From assembly GCF_018531425.1 (NCBI RefSeq), contig NZ_JAHBOI010000004.1, forward strand, positions 186,001 through 250,000: a stretch of DNA of 64,000 bases, given 5' to 3'. The DNA comes from Paenarthrobacter sp. DKR-5 (GTDB taxonomy: Bacteria; Actinomycetota; Actinomycetes; Actinomycetales; Micrococcaceae). Every line of letters begins with the position of its first letter. The first letter of the stretch is position 1. Made by a program: the position numbers and the translations under genes. Below, one piece after another: positions 42,057 to 50,463 of the stretch. The notes beneath the pieces are model-generated. The model did not search any database. It saw only the letters and a program-made list of their open reading frames with translations, and had not been told where the DNA came from.

Positions 42057-43349
42057 TCAGAGCCGGCCGGCAGCCTTGAGCCGGATGTACAGGTCCGCCA
42101 GATCCGAGGGCAGCTGGTGCGGTTCGGCGTCCGCGATTTCCGCCCCGGCCCCCCGGAGCGCGTCCGCCAGCGCGCTGCGCTCCAGCACCGACCGCTCCGC
42201 GGCCGCCGCGCGGTAGACGTCGCTGGCGGAGGTGCGCCCGGTGAGCAGCCGCCCGAGCAGCGGGTCCCGCACGGAGGCGACGGCGACCACGTGCCGTCCC
42301 GCAAGGCGGGCAGCCGCGGGAACCAGCCCTTCCTCCGCTCCGCCGGCGTCGAGCGATGTCAGCAGTACCACCAGGCTCCGATGGCCCGCGACAGCCTCGA
42401 CCTCGGCGGGCAGCCGGTCCCAGTCCAGCTCGATAAGCCGTGGTTCCAGCGGAACGGCAGCATTCACCAGCCGGCTGAGTGTGCTGCCCTTGGATGCGGA
42501 CTCGACGCGGGCCCGGACAGCACGGTCGAACGCCAGGAACGCCACCCGGTCCCCGCCGCGTTCCGCCAGGGCGGCCAGCAGCAGCGCAGCTTCGATGCCT
42601 GTGTCCAGCCGCGGCTCGTCCTCGACGCGGGCGGCGGAGGTGCGGGAGGTGTCCAGCACGATCACCACCTTCCGGTCCCGCTCGGGCCGCCAGGTGCGCA
42701 CCACGACCGACTGGCGGCGCGCGGTCGCCCGCCAGTCGATGGACCGCACGTCGTCGCCACGCACATAGTCGCGCAGCGAGTCGAACTCGGTGCCGGCTCC
42801 CCGGATCTGCACTGCGGCACGGCCATCCAGTTCGCGCAGGCGGCGCAGCTTCGAGGGCAGCAGGCGCCGGGACCTGAACGGCGGCAGCACACGCAGCCGG
42901 CCGGGGCAGGGGATGGTCCGCTGCCGTGCCGCGAGGCCCAGCGGACCCTCTGAGCGCACGGTCACGTGCCGGGCATGCAGGTCCCCGCGGCGCAGCGGGA
43001 CCAGGTGGACCGCCAGCCGGCGCCGTTCGCCGGCCGGCACCGTGAGCGGCTGCAATGCGTCGACGGCACCGGCGGAGGGCTGCCAACCGTCCCGGACGAC
43101 ACCGTGCAGGCTGCGCCCGGCGTCGTTCAGCAGAACCAGGCCGGCGGTGCAGGCTTCGCCGAGCCGAACCGAGCCCGGCAGGTCCCGCGTCAGGGTGAGA
43201 CGGCGGGGACTGGCGGCGAGGGCGAGATCGACCAGGACGAGGACCAGCAGGACCAGCAGCGACCACAGGATGGTTCCGGGCACGGGAAAGAGCCCGACGG
43301 GCACGGTGAAGGCCAGGGCGAGGATCAGGAAACGTCCGGTCAGTGCCAT
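42057..43349 (-). CDS. DUF58 domain-containing protein
   Basis: 430 residues. Two hydrophobic helices at the N-terminus (about 5-45) anchor it in the membrane. The DUF58 core shows EFDSLRDYVRGDDVRSIDWRATAR (key residues RDYVRGDDVRSIDW), the family signature, then a von Willebrand A-like segment KVVIVLDTSRTS containing a DxS-type metal site and LVVLLTSLDAGG. DUF58 proteins are the partners of MoxR ATPases; together they are thought to act as chaperones or metal insertion factors for envelope proteins. It is the last gene of the cluster beginning with the membrane protein at 47627, 18 bases behind moxR. Confidence 0.88.
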   Translation of the reverse strand: MALTGRFLILALAFTVPVGLFPVPGTILWSLLVLLVLVLVDLALAASPRRLTLTRDLPGSVRLGEACTAGLVLLNDAGRSLHGVVRDGWQPSAGAVDALQPLTVPAGERRRLAVHLVPLRRGDLHARHVTVRSEGPLGLAARQRTIPCPGRLRVLPPFRSRRLLPSKLRRLRELDGRAAVQIRGAGTEFDSLRDYVRGDDVRSIDWRATARRQSVVVRTWRPERDRKVVIVLDTSRTSAARVEDEPRLDTGIEAALLLAALAERGGDRVAFLAFDRAVRARVESASKGSTLSRLVNAAVPLEPRLIELDWDRLPAEVEAVAGHRSLVVLLTSLDAGGAEEGLVPAAARLAGRHVVAVASVRDPLLGRLLTGRTSASDVYRAAAAERSVLERSALADALRGAGAEIADAEPHQLPSDLADLYIRLKAAGRL

Positions 43350-43367
43350 TGCCGCAGGCGGTGCCGT

Positions 43368-44399
43368 TTACCGGGGAACCGGAACGGAGGCGAGGATCGA
43401 GCCGAGGATGCCGTCCGCGCTGACGCCGTCCATCTCGGCCTCAGGCCGCAGCCCGACGCGGTGCCGGAGCGTCGGAAGCGCCAGCGCCTTGACGTCGTCG
43501 GGCGTGACGAAACCGCGGCCGCAGAGCCACGCCCACGCCCGCGCCGTGCCCAGCAGGGCAGTCGCCCCGCGCGGCGAGACCCCGAGCTGGAAGGAGGGCG
43601 CGCTGCGGGTGGCCCGCGCGATGTCGACGATGTAGCCGAGCACCTCGGGCGCGACCGTGACCCGGGCCACCGCGTTCCGCGCCCGGTCAAGCTCCGCGGC
43701 GCCGGCCACGGCGCGGACGCCGGCGGCAGCGAGATCGCGCGGGTCGAACCCGGCGCTGTGGCGGCGGACCACTTCGATTTCGTCCCCGCGGTCCGGCAGC
43801 GGCAGGGTGAGTTTGAGCAGGAACCTGTCCAGCTGCGCCTCGGGGAGCGGGTAGGTGCCCTCGTACTCCACCGGGTTCTGGGTCGCCGCGACGATGAAGG
43901 GGTCCGGCAGCGGCCGGGACACGCCGTCGACCGAAACCTGCCGCTCCTCCATGGCCTCCAGCAGCGAGGCCTGGGTCTTCGGCGGCGTCCTGTTGATTTC
44001 GTCAGCCAGCAGCAGATTGGTGAAGACCGGCCCGGCGCGGAAGCTGAAGTCGGAAGTGCGGGCGTCGTAGACGAGCGAACCGGTCACGTCCCCGGGCATC
44101 AGATCCGGCGTGAACTGGACTCGTTTGGTCTCCAGGTCCAAGGCTGCGGAGAGCGCCCTCACCAGCAGCGTCTTGGCGACGCCGGGCACCCCTTCGAGCA
44201 GCACGTGGCCGCGGACCAGCAGGGCGATCAGCAGACCGGTCACTGTTGGTTCCTGCCCCACCACGGCCTTGGCGACCTCGGCGCGCACCCGCAGCAGTGC
44301 CTGGCGGGCGGACTCGTCCGCGGCAGGTGCTGCGGGGGAGGGCTCCGGTGCGTCGTCCGGGGCCACCGCGGGGTCGAAGTCGGTGTGCTGTTCGTTCAT
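43368..44399 (-). CDS. MoxR family AAA+ ATPase
   Basis: 343 residues. A 30-residue acidic Pro/Ala-rich lead precedes the AAA+ domain: Walker A GVPGVAKT (70-77), RVQFTPDLMPGDVTGSLVYD, Walker B region LLLADEINRTPPK, sensor 1 AATQNPVEYEGTYPLPEAQLDRF (key ATQNP and PEAQLDRF), and C-terminal lid LGVSPRGATALLGTARAWA. MoxR ATPases work with DUF58/VWA partners as molecular chaperones. Start (ATG 44399) overlaps the DUF4350 stop by four bases, so the cluster is translated as one coupled operon. Confidence 0.92.
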   Translation of the reverse strand: MNEQHTDFDPAVAPDDAPEPSPAAPAADESARQALLRVRAEVAKAVVGQEPTVTGLLIALLVRGHVLLEGVPGVAKTLLVRALSAALDLETKRVQFTPDLMPGDVTGSLVYDARTSDFSFRAGPVFTNLLLADEINRTPPKTQASLLEAMEERQVSVDGVSRPLPDPFIVAATQNPVEYEGTYPLPEAQLDRFLLKLTLPLPDRGDEIEVVRRHSAGFDPRDLAAAGVRAVAGAAELDRARNAVARVTVAPEVLGYIVDIARATRSAPSFQLGVSPRGATALLGTARAWAWLCGRGFVTPDDVKALALPTLRHRVGLRPEAEMDGVSADGILGSILASVPVPR

Positions 44400-45634
44400 T
44401 GCCGGGTGGCCTCTTTCTCCAGGGTGTCCAGTTCCTGCGCCCAGTGGAGCAGGCTCGAATCTGTTGCGGGGCGTTCGGTGAGCAGGATCCGGGCAACCTC
44501 GGAGCCGGGGCGCCCGGTCCGTTCCGCGGTGGCTGCGGCCACGGCTTCGGCCGGCGCGGACCGGTCGAGCCGGAAATGCCGCGAGAGGCGGGTCAGGGCG
44601 CCGGCCCGCAGGCTCGCGGCCGCGCGGTCGACGGCGCGTGCGCCCTGGTAGAGGCGCGCCCTTCCCTCGACTGTTTCAGCGGCGCGGACCACCACCGGCA
44701 GCGGTTCCGGAACGAGCGGGCCGGTCCGGCGGCCGCGCCAGAGCATGGCGGCGACGCCGGCGAGCAGCAGCCACACCGACACCGGAGTGACCCACTGCGG
44801 CATCAGTTCCGGGAGCGAGGCGCTGCCGGCCGCAGGCTGCGCATCCCTCAGCCCGGGCTGGTACCAGACCAGCGTTGGCCGCGACCCGAGCGTGCGCAGC
44901 ACCAGCGCTGCGTTGCCGAGCTGGTCCAGCCGGGCGTTCTGAAGCACCTGCACGTTGCCGAGCGCCACGATGCTCCCGTCGGCGCTGGCGGCGTAGCTGC
45001 CGGGGGCGCCGTCGCTGCCGGAGGGCGACGCAAAGCACACCACCGGCCCGCGGTAAAGAAAGCCGTGCCCGGCGGAGACGCTGCCAGCCGCCTGCGGATC
45101 CGGTGCAGTGCAGCCCGCTTGCGCCTCGGTCTGCCCGTCCGGGGCGACGCCGGCCGCGCTGATTCCCGCCCCGGCGCCGGAAAGGGCCTGCACCCCGGGT
45201 GCCAGCAGGACCAGCCGGGCTCCGGTGCCCGCCAGCTCGCGGACCTGCGCCGCATGCAGGTAGCCGAGGTCATCCGCGACCAGCACGGTCACGGCTGCGG
45301 CGCCCTTGGTGTGCACCAGTTCCCGGGTGCGGTCGAGGTTGTCGGAGGTCTGCACGTCGACGCCGCGGCTGCGCAGAATCCCGGCCGCTGCCATGGCGCC
45401 GTCCGGCCCGGGGTTGCCCGGGGATAGCACACGGGCGTCCATCTTTGCCGTGCCGGCGGCATAGGACAGCAGCAGGGCCGCGGCCAGCAGGAAACCCGCA
45501 ATGAGCCAGAACCGGTGCCGGCGCAGCTTCCCGCGCACGCCGCCGGCCGGGGCCGTCGGCGTCGTGTCCTGCGCCGTGTCCTGCGCCGTGTCCTGCGCCG
45601 TGCCTGCCGCGGCCGTCACCGCGGCACCATCCAC
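44396..45634 (-). CDS. DUF4350 domain-containing membrane protein
   Basis: 412 residues: a soluble N-terminus with three AQDT repeats, one membrane helix (about 42-60, FWLIAGFLLAAALLLSYAAG), an extracytoplasmic DUF4350 domain of GATase-like fold (GPDGAMAAAGILRSRGVDVQ, GARLVLLAPGVQAL), a second helix (WVTPVSVWLLLAGVAAMLW) and a cytoplasmic tail rich in Arg and Ala. The four cysteines of the outer domain may form a disulfide. The family always travels with MoxR/DUF58/DUF4129 genes and has no assigned activity. Its start overlaps the DUF4129 stop by 19 bases, and its stop overlaps moxR. Confidence 0.82.
   Translation of the reverse strand: MDGAAVTAAAGTAQDTAQDTAQDTTPTAPAGGVRGKLRRHRFWLIAGFLLAAALLLSYAAGTAKMDARVLSPGNPGPDGAMAAAGILRSRGVDVQTSDNLDRTRELVHTKGAAAVTVLVADDLGYLHAAQVRELAGTGARLVLLAPGVQALSGAGAGISAAGVAPDGQTEAQAGCTAPDPQAAGSVSAGHGFLYRGPVVCFASPSGSDGAPGSYAASADGSIVALGNVQVLQNARLDQLGNAALVLRTLGSRPTLVWYQPGLRDAQPAAGSASLPELMPQWVTPVSVWLLLAGVAAMLWRGRRTGPLVPEPLPVVVRAAETVEGRARLYQGARAVDRAAASLRAGALTRLSRHFRLDRSAPAEAVAAATAERTGRPGSEVARILLTERPATDSSLLHWAQELDTLEKEATRQ
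45564..45599 (-). repeat. Three 12-bp tandem repeats inside the DUF4350 gene
   Basis: GTGTCCTGCGCC occurs three times in direct succession (plus-strand view), encoding three identical AQDT units at the protein N-terminus. The unit is a multiple of three, so copy-number change would not shift the frame. Confidence 0.9.
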
Positions 45635-46287
45635 CCCGTCGCGGCGGCATACGCAGGGCGCGCGGCTTCCAGCTGAGCGTCCAGCACGCGCAGTGCCTCG
45701 TAGTCGCGCTGGGAGGCGGTGGCCCGCCCGTAGCGCACGGCGTTGAACGCTTCCGCCGCCCGGTTGAGTGCAGTGCGGTGGCCCTCGAAGGCGGCGCCGA
45801 GGGCGGCGGCCGTTTCGTCGGCGGTCCGGCCCGGCCGGGGCTGGAGGATGTCGCGGGCCTCCGCCGCCCGGCTGAGGGCCCTGAACAGTTCCAGCACGCC
45901 GCTGGAGAAGTCAGCCGCGGCTGCGGCACGGGCCGCGCGGGCACGGTGCTCCCGGGCGGTGCCTGCGGTGTCCTCATCGAAGACGGCGGCGGGCGCGCTG
46001 CGGCGCGGGTTCAGCCGGGGACGCACCAGCCAGACGGCGACGGCGGCGACGACCAGGACCAGCATGAGCGCCAGGACCGCACCCAGGTTGGGGTCGATGG
46101 CCCGGACGGAGCCGAGCGCATCCTGCAACCAGTGCTGCAGCTGGTCCAGCAGCTGCCCAACCCAGCCCGGTTTGGCCTTCCGGTAGGCGTCCTTCGCCAG
46201 TTCCTCCGCAGCCCAGCGCCGGGCTTCTCCCGCGTCGGGCAGCACGGGGATGTCGCACGGCACGGCACCGGCAGCCCGGATCAGCAT
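45616..46287 (-). CDS. DUF4129 domain-containing membrane protein
   Basis: 223 residues from the ATG at 46287 (MLIRAAGAVPCDIPVLPD); the open frame extends upstream into the previous gene without an RBS. The lumenal N-terminus (EARRWAAEELAKDAYRKAKPGWVGQLLD in part) precedes one helix (about 75-97, LGAVLALMLVLVVAAVAVWLV) and a cytoplasmic helical domain with the DUF4129 features FRALSRAAEARDILQPRPGRTADETA (key RPGRTADE). The domain resembles the C-terminal part of transglutaminase-like membrane proteins. Its stop lies within the DUF4350 start region, and 14 bases separate it from the multi-pass protein upstream. Confidence 0.8.
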   Translation of the reverse strand: MLIRAAGAVPCDIPVLPDAGEARRWAAEELAKDAYRKAKPGWVGQLLDQLQHWLQDALGSVRAIDPNLGAVLALMLVLVVAAVAVWLVRPRLNPRRSAPAAVFDEDTAGTAREHRARAARAAAAADFSSGVLELFRALSRAAEARDILQPRPGRTADETAAALGAAFEGHRTALNRAAEAFNAVRYGRATASQRDYEALRVLDAQLEAARPAYAAATGWMVPR

Positions 46288-46301
46288 CGCGGTGCGCCCT
46301 G

Positions 46302-47627
46302 TCAGCCCAGCGGGCCGGGGTGGGGCAGCGGGTACGCCCGGGGCCGGCCGGGAAGGCCGCCATCGTCCGCTCCTGCCTCCGCTTCCCGCATCAGGACAAG
46401 GTCGAGTCCCTCGCGCCGCATTCTCAGGTCCACGTAGATCAAAGCCATCACGCCCGACTGGAAGGCGGTGCCCACGGCCGCCACCACGCTGGTGAGCACG
46501 GCGCTGATCGCGGTCGAGACCAGGGTTGCCGACAGGGCGGCGGCGGGGGAGGCCGCGGGCGCCACCAGGTGCACCACAGCCCCTACAGCGAAGGAGACAG
46601 GAATGCTCACCACTTGCGTGATGACCGCGACCATGAGCGCGGCGAGCGCGGAGATGCCGAAGGTGCGCCACCAGTTGCGTTTGGTCAGCGTCCAGGAGCG
46701 GCGGATCGCCTCGAGGACGCCGGCGTCCTCGAGCACCAGGGCGGCAGGGGCGAGAGTGAGCTTCACGGCGACCCAAACCAGGGCGGCCATGGCGCCCACC
46801 AGCAGCACGATGACCGGCCCGACGGCGTCCCGGCGCAGCGCGGCGATGAGCCCGACGACGGCGATGACCATGACCATGTAGGCGGCGATGGTCGCGGCGA
46901 GATACAGCAGGGCCAGCAGGATCAGCGGAACGACCCGCCGCCGGACCAGGCGCCACATCTGGCCGAAACCGGTGCGCCGGTCGAGCACCGCCCGGGAAAC
47001 CGGGATCACCAGCGCTCCCTGCAGAACCAGCACGCTGAGCGCTCCGAGCAGCGAGGAGACAAACAGGGCGCCGACCAGCCCGAGCGCGAGCATCACGGCC
47101 TGGCTCTGACCGGCGCCGCCGCGCAGGAGCGACGCGGGGTCCAGGCCGGAGCCGACAAAGGAAGCGATCAGCAGGGCCGGAACCGCGACGAGCGCCACCT
47201 GGAGGATCAGTGCCGAACCGAACATGGCCTTGGCATTGCGGCGGATCGCCTGGAAGGCTCCGTCAAGGACCTCGCCCAGTCCGAGCGGGCGGAGCGGAAT
47301 GACTCCCGGCTTGGGCGGCGGCACGTAGCCCGGCCCCGGTCCCCAGCCCTGCGCGGGGCGGCCCCATTGAGGCGGCTGCTGCTGCGGCGGCCCCCACTGC
47401 GGAGGCGCATACTGGCCCCACTGCGGCGGCGTGGGCTGGCCGCCGTACTGCGGAGGCGTGTACTGACCGCCGTGCTGACCCGACTGGACGTACTGACCCG
47501 GCTGGCCGCCGGGCTGGCCGGGCTGGCCGCCGTACTGACCGGGCTGGCCGGGCTGGCCGTACTGGCCGGGCGGCGGCCATCCGGGCGCGCTGCCGTCACT
47601 GCCGGCCCGCTCGGAACCTTCGGACAT
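46302..47627 (-). CDS. Multi-pass membrane protein with Gly/Gln/Pro-rich N-terminus (glycerophosphodiester phosphodiesterase membrane-domain-like)
   Basis: 441 residues from the ATG at 47627, which follows GGGGGAGG. Residues 15-125 consist of Gly/Gln/Pro/Tyr-rich repeats (GQPGQ, QYGGQ, PPQWG), a disordered cytoplasmic arm. About six hydrophobic helices follow; PGVIPLRPLGLGEVLDGAFQAIRRNAKAM (key PLGLGEVLDGAF) and EAIRRSWTLTKRNWWRTFGI mark the DUF7544/GDPD-membrane-domain-like group that heads MoxR/DUF4129 clusters in actinobacteria. No enzymatic domain is present. It is the first gene of this cluster and is divergent from mtrA across 157 bases. Confidence 0.75.
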   Translation of the reverse strand: MSEGSERAGSDGSAPGWPPPGQYGQPGQPGQYGGQPGQPGGQPGQYVQSGQHGGQYTPPQYGGQPTPPQWGQYAPPQWGPPQQQPPQWGRPAQGWGPGPGYVPPPKPGVIPLRPLGLGEVLDGAFQAIRRNAKAMFGSALILQVALVAVPALLIASFVGSGLDPASLLRGGAGQSQAVMLALGLVGALFVSSLLGALSVLVLQGALVIPVSRAVLDRRTGFGQMWRLVRRRVVPLILLALLYLAATIAAYMVMVIAVVGLIAALRRDAVGPVIVLLVGAMAALVWVAVKLTLAPAALVLEDAGVLEAIRRSWTLTKRNWWRTFGISALAALMVAVITQVVSIPVSFAVGAVVHLVAPAASPAAALSATLVSTAISAVLTSVVAAVGTAFQSGVMALIYVDLRMRREGLDLVLMREAEAGADDGGLPGRPRAYPLPHPGPLG

Positions 47628-47701
47628 TCCAACCTCCCCCAGGTCGTGGCCCTGGTCTCCGGCCGTGCTGTACCGGTTCCAGTCCGTGATTGCCCTTAGC
47701 C

Positions 47702-47707
47702 TATAGT
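47702..47707 (+). promoter_or_regulatory. Possible -10 element upstream of mtrA
   Basis: TATAGT would give a start near 47714 and a leader of about 70 bases before mtrA. No convincing -35 is seen. Confidence 0.3.
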
Positions 47708-47784
47708 TTGATCGGTCCTCCACCTAGCGTCTGCGGGCGGCCGTCCGGCGCGACAACACCATGGCAATAAGGGAACATGTAACT

Positions 47785-48459
47785 ATGAAGGCACGCATTC
47801 TTGTAGTGGACGACGATGAGGCCTTGGCGGAGATGATCGGCATCGTCCTGCGCAACGACGGTTTCGAGCCTGTCTTCTGCGCCGACGGTGCCCAGGCGCT
47901 TGACGTGTTCCGGCAGTCCAAGCCGGATCTGGTGCTCCTTGACCTCATGCTTCCCGGGATGGACGGCATCGAGGTATGCCGCGCGATCCGCGCCGATTCC
48001 GATGTCCCGATCGTCATGCTCACCGCCAAGTCGGACACCTCGGACGTTGTCCGCGGCCTCGAATCCGGTGCCGATGACTACGTGCCCAAGCCGTTCAAGC
48101 CGGCGGAACTGGTGGCGCGGGTGCGGGCCCGCCTCCGCCCGGGGGACCAGAAGGCGCCGGAGACGCTGCGGATCGCGGACGTCACGATCGACGTCGCCGG
48201 CCACGCGGTCAAGCGGGGTCCGGACCGCATCTCGCTCACGCCTCTCGAGTTCGACCTGCTCGTGGCCCTGGCCCGGAAGCCGTGGCAGGTTTTCACCCGG
48301 GAGCTGCTGCTGGAGCAGGTCTGGGGCTACCGGCACGCAGCGGACACGCGCCTGGTCAATGTGCACGTGCAGCGCCTCCGGTCGAAGATTGAGAAGGACC
48401 CGGATGCCCCCGAGGTCGTCCTGACGGTGCGCGGCGTCGGCTACAAGGCGGGTTCGTAA
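47785..48459 (+). CDS. mtrA: Two-component response regulator MtrA
   Basis: 224 residues from the ATG at 47785 (MKARILVVDDDEALAEM, the usual MtrA start); an ATG eight codons upstream lacks an RBS, whereas AAGGGAA precedes 47785. The receiver domain has acidic pocket Asp9-Asp10-Asp11 region and phosphoacceptor Asp53 (LVLLDLMLPGMDG); the OmpR-type winged helix covers about 130-222 (SLTPLEFDLLVALARKPWQVF in part, EQVWGYRHAADTRLVNVHVQRLR). MtrA is an essential or near-essential regulator of cell wall hydrolases, division and osmotic response in actinobacteria. Operon with mtrB and lpqB. Confidence 0.95.
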   Translation: MKARILVVDDDEALAEMIGIVLRNDGFEPVFCADGAQALDVFRQSKPDLVLLDLMLPGMDGIEVCRAIRADSDVPIVMLTAKSDTSDVVRGLESGADDYVPKPFKPAELVARVRARLRPGDQKAPETLRIADVTIDVAGHAVKRGPDRISLTPLEFDLLVALARKPWQVFTRELLLEQVWGYRHAADTRLVNVHVQRLRSKIEKDPDAPEVVLTVRGVGYKAGS

Positions 48460-48471
48460 GGAGAGTCCGCA

Positions 48472-50463
48472 ATGAGCGGAAGCGGCGGCAGCAGCCTCGC
48501 CCGGTTCCGGGCGTGGCTGCGTTCGCGTGCCTTGGCGCTGGCTGCCTTGATGCGCGGGGTCGCAGTGGCGCTCTACCTGGTGGCGGAATCGGCAACAGAA
48601 CGCTACCGGGCCCGGCAGCAACGGCGGCAGGCGTCGGTTCCCCTTGAGCCGAACGGGGGCCAGCCGGACGGGGGCCGGCCGGAAGCGGGCCACGAACCGG
48701 AGGGCGAGGCCGGCCGCCGGGCCTGGCTGAGACGGGCCGCGCGCGCCGGCGCAATTGCGTCCCGGCCGCTGGTGCGGCTGCGCAATGCTTTCCTGTACCG
48801 GTGGCGCCGCTCGCTGCAGTTCCGCACCGTGTTGATGACGCTGGTGCTGACCTTCGCCGCGTTCGGCGCTGTCGGCGCCTACCTGTCCTCGCAGATCGAG
48901 CACGGCCTCTTCAACGAGCGCCTGCAGCAGGCCGAGGTCGAGACGCGCCGCGGAGTGCAGCAGGTTCAGGAGACTTTCGACGGCGCCCAGGTGGGAGACC
49001 AGCAAAGCGCGCAGAAGCTCGTCAACGACACCCTGCCGCTGCTGGAGGGGTCGGGCACGGAAATCCAGCGCCGGTTCCTGCTGATCGCGGTCCCGAACCA
49101 GCCGTCGTCGAGGCCCCGCTGGGTGGACACCCGGGCCTCCTTCAACATCGTGCCCACGATGATTCCCCAGGACCTGCGTTCGGCCGTCCAGAACGGCAGC
49201 GGCCAGTACTGGCGCTCGATCAACCTCCCGCTCGGGACGAAGGACGTGCCCGCGATCGCCGTCGGCAACAAGGTCACGTTCAACGGCAGTGTCTACGAGC
49301 TCTACCTGCTTTACGACCTGTCCAACGCCCAGGACACGCTGGATTACATCCAGGGCGTGCTCTGGATCGGCGGCATGGTCCTGGTGCTGCTGATCGGCGC
49401 CATCGCCTGGTACGTCACCCGCGCCGTCGTCAGCCCTGTCCGACACGCCGCGATCGTGTCGGAAAAACTCGCCGGCGGCCACCTGCAGGAGCGCATGGTG
49501 GTCCGCGGCGAGGACGAGGTGGCCCGGCTGGGCGCGTCCTTCAACCACATGGCGGCCAGCCTGCAGGAGCAGATCACGCAGCTGGCGAACCTGTCCCAGA
49601 TGCAGCAGCGCTTCGTCTCCGATGTCTCGCACGAGCTGCGCACACCGCTGACCACCGTCCGGATGGCCGCGGAGGTTCTCCACGACGCCCGTGACAGCTT
49701 CGATCCGGTCAACAGGCGCTCCGCCGAGCTGCTCTACCACCAGGTCGAGCGGTTCCAGGACCTGCTGGCGGACCTGCTGGAAATTTCCCGGTTCGACGCC
49801 GGAGCGGCCGTGCTCGACCCGGAGTACCACGACATCCTGCCGCTGATCCGGAAGGTGGTCGAAGACGCCCAGCCGCTGGCTGACAACTGTGGGTCCAGCG
49901 TGAACATCGGCACCGCCGGCTCCGGGTTCATCGTGGAGATGGACAGCCGCCGGATCGAGAGGATCCTGCGCAACCTGCTGGTCAACGCGCTGGAACACGG
50001 CGAGGGCAGGCCCGTGGAAATCATGGTCGCGGCCAACGAGGAAGCCGTCGCCGTCGCCGTCCGCGACCACGGCATCGGCATGAGCCCGGCGGCGGTGGCG
50101 CGCGTGTTCGACCGCTTCTGGCGCGCCGACCCGGCCCGGGCCCGCACCACCGGCGGCAGCGGGCTCGGGCTCTCCATCGCCACCGAGGACGCACGCCTGC
50201 ACGGCGGCTGGCTGCAGGCCTGGGGCAAGGAAAACGAAGGGTCCTGCTTCCGGCTGACCCTCCCGCTGAAGGTCGGCGGAGTGATCCACCGGTCCCCCCT
50301 GCCCCTGCCTCCCGGCCAGGTTGCCGGGACGGGACGGGTGCATGTGCCTGCCGCGATCACCAGCGCCCCGTCCGCGCCCGCCGAACAACCTGGGCTTCCC
50401 GACCAACCGGCGCCCGGCCCCGCGCCTGCCGGCACGACTCACCGGGTGGAGGCCTCCTCATGA
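48472..50463 (+). CDS. mtrB: Two-component sensor histidine kinase MtrB
   Basis: 663 residues. A basic cytoplasmic lead of about 115 residues precedes helix 1 (about 118-137); an extracytoplasmic sensor of some 155 residues is followed by helix 2 (about 294-315), a HAMP domain (VVSPVRHAAIVSEKLAGG), the phosphoacceptor His387 in SDVSHELRTPL, and an ATPase domain with N-box RNLLVNALEHGEG, G1 VRDHGIGMS, and G2 GGSGLGLSIA. The C-terminal 70 residues are Pro/Ala-rich and variable. It phosphorylates MtrA. Twelve bases separate it from mtrA; its stop overlaps lpqB by four bases. Confidence 0.95.
   Translation: MSGSGGSSLARFRAWLRSRALALAALMRGVAVALYLVAESATERYRARQQRRQASVPLEPNGGQPDGGRPEAGHEPEGEAGRRAWLRRAARAGAIASRPLVRLRNAFLYRWRRSLQFRTVLMTLVLTFAAFGAVGAYLSSQIEHGLFNERLQQAEVETRRGVQQVQETFDGAQVGDQQSAQKLVNDTLPLLEGSGTEIQRRFLLIAVPNQPSSRPRWVDTRASFNIVPTMIPQDLRSAVQNGSGQYWRSINLPLGTKDVPAIAVGNKVTFNGSVYELYLLYDLSNAQDTLDYIQGVLWIGGMVLVLLIGAIAWYVTRAVVSPVRHAAIVSEKLAGGHLQERMVVRGEDEVARLGASFNHMAASLQEQITQLANLSQMQQRFVSDVSHELRTPLTTVRMAAEVLHDARDSFDPVNRRSAELLYHQVERFQDLLADLLEISRFDAGAAVLDPEYHDILPLIRKVVEDAQPLADNCGSSVNIGTAGSGFIVEMDSRRIERILRNLLVNALEHGEGRPVEIMVAANEEAVAVAVRDHGIGMSPAAVARVFDRFWRADPARARTTGGSGLGLSIATEDARLHGGWLQAWGKENEGSCFRLTLPLKVGGVIHRSPLPLPPGQVAGTGRVHVPAAITSAPSAPAEQPGLPDQPAPGPAPAGTTHRVEASS

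Noticed and set aside
47701-50442. 913-codon open frame on the minus strand over mtrA and mtrB
   Set aside because: Mirror of two well-supported two-component genes; no start signal or domain.
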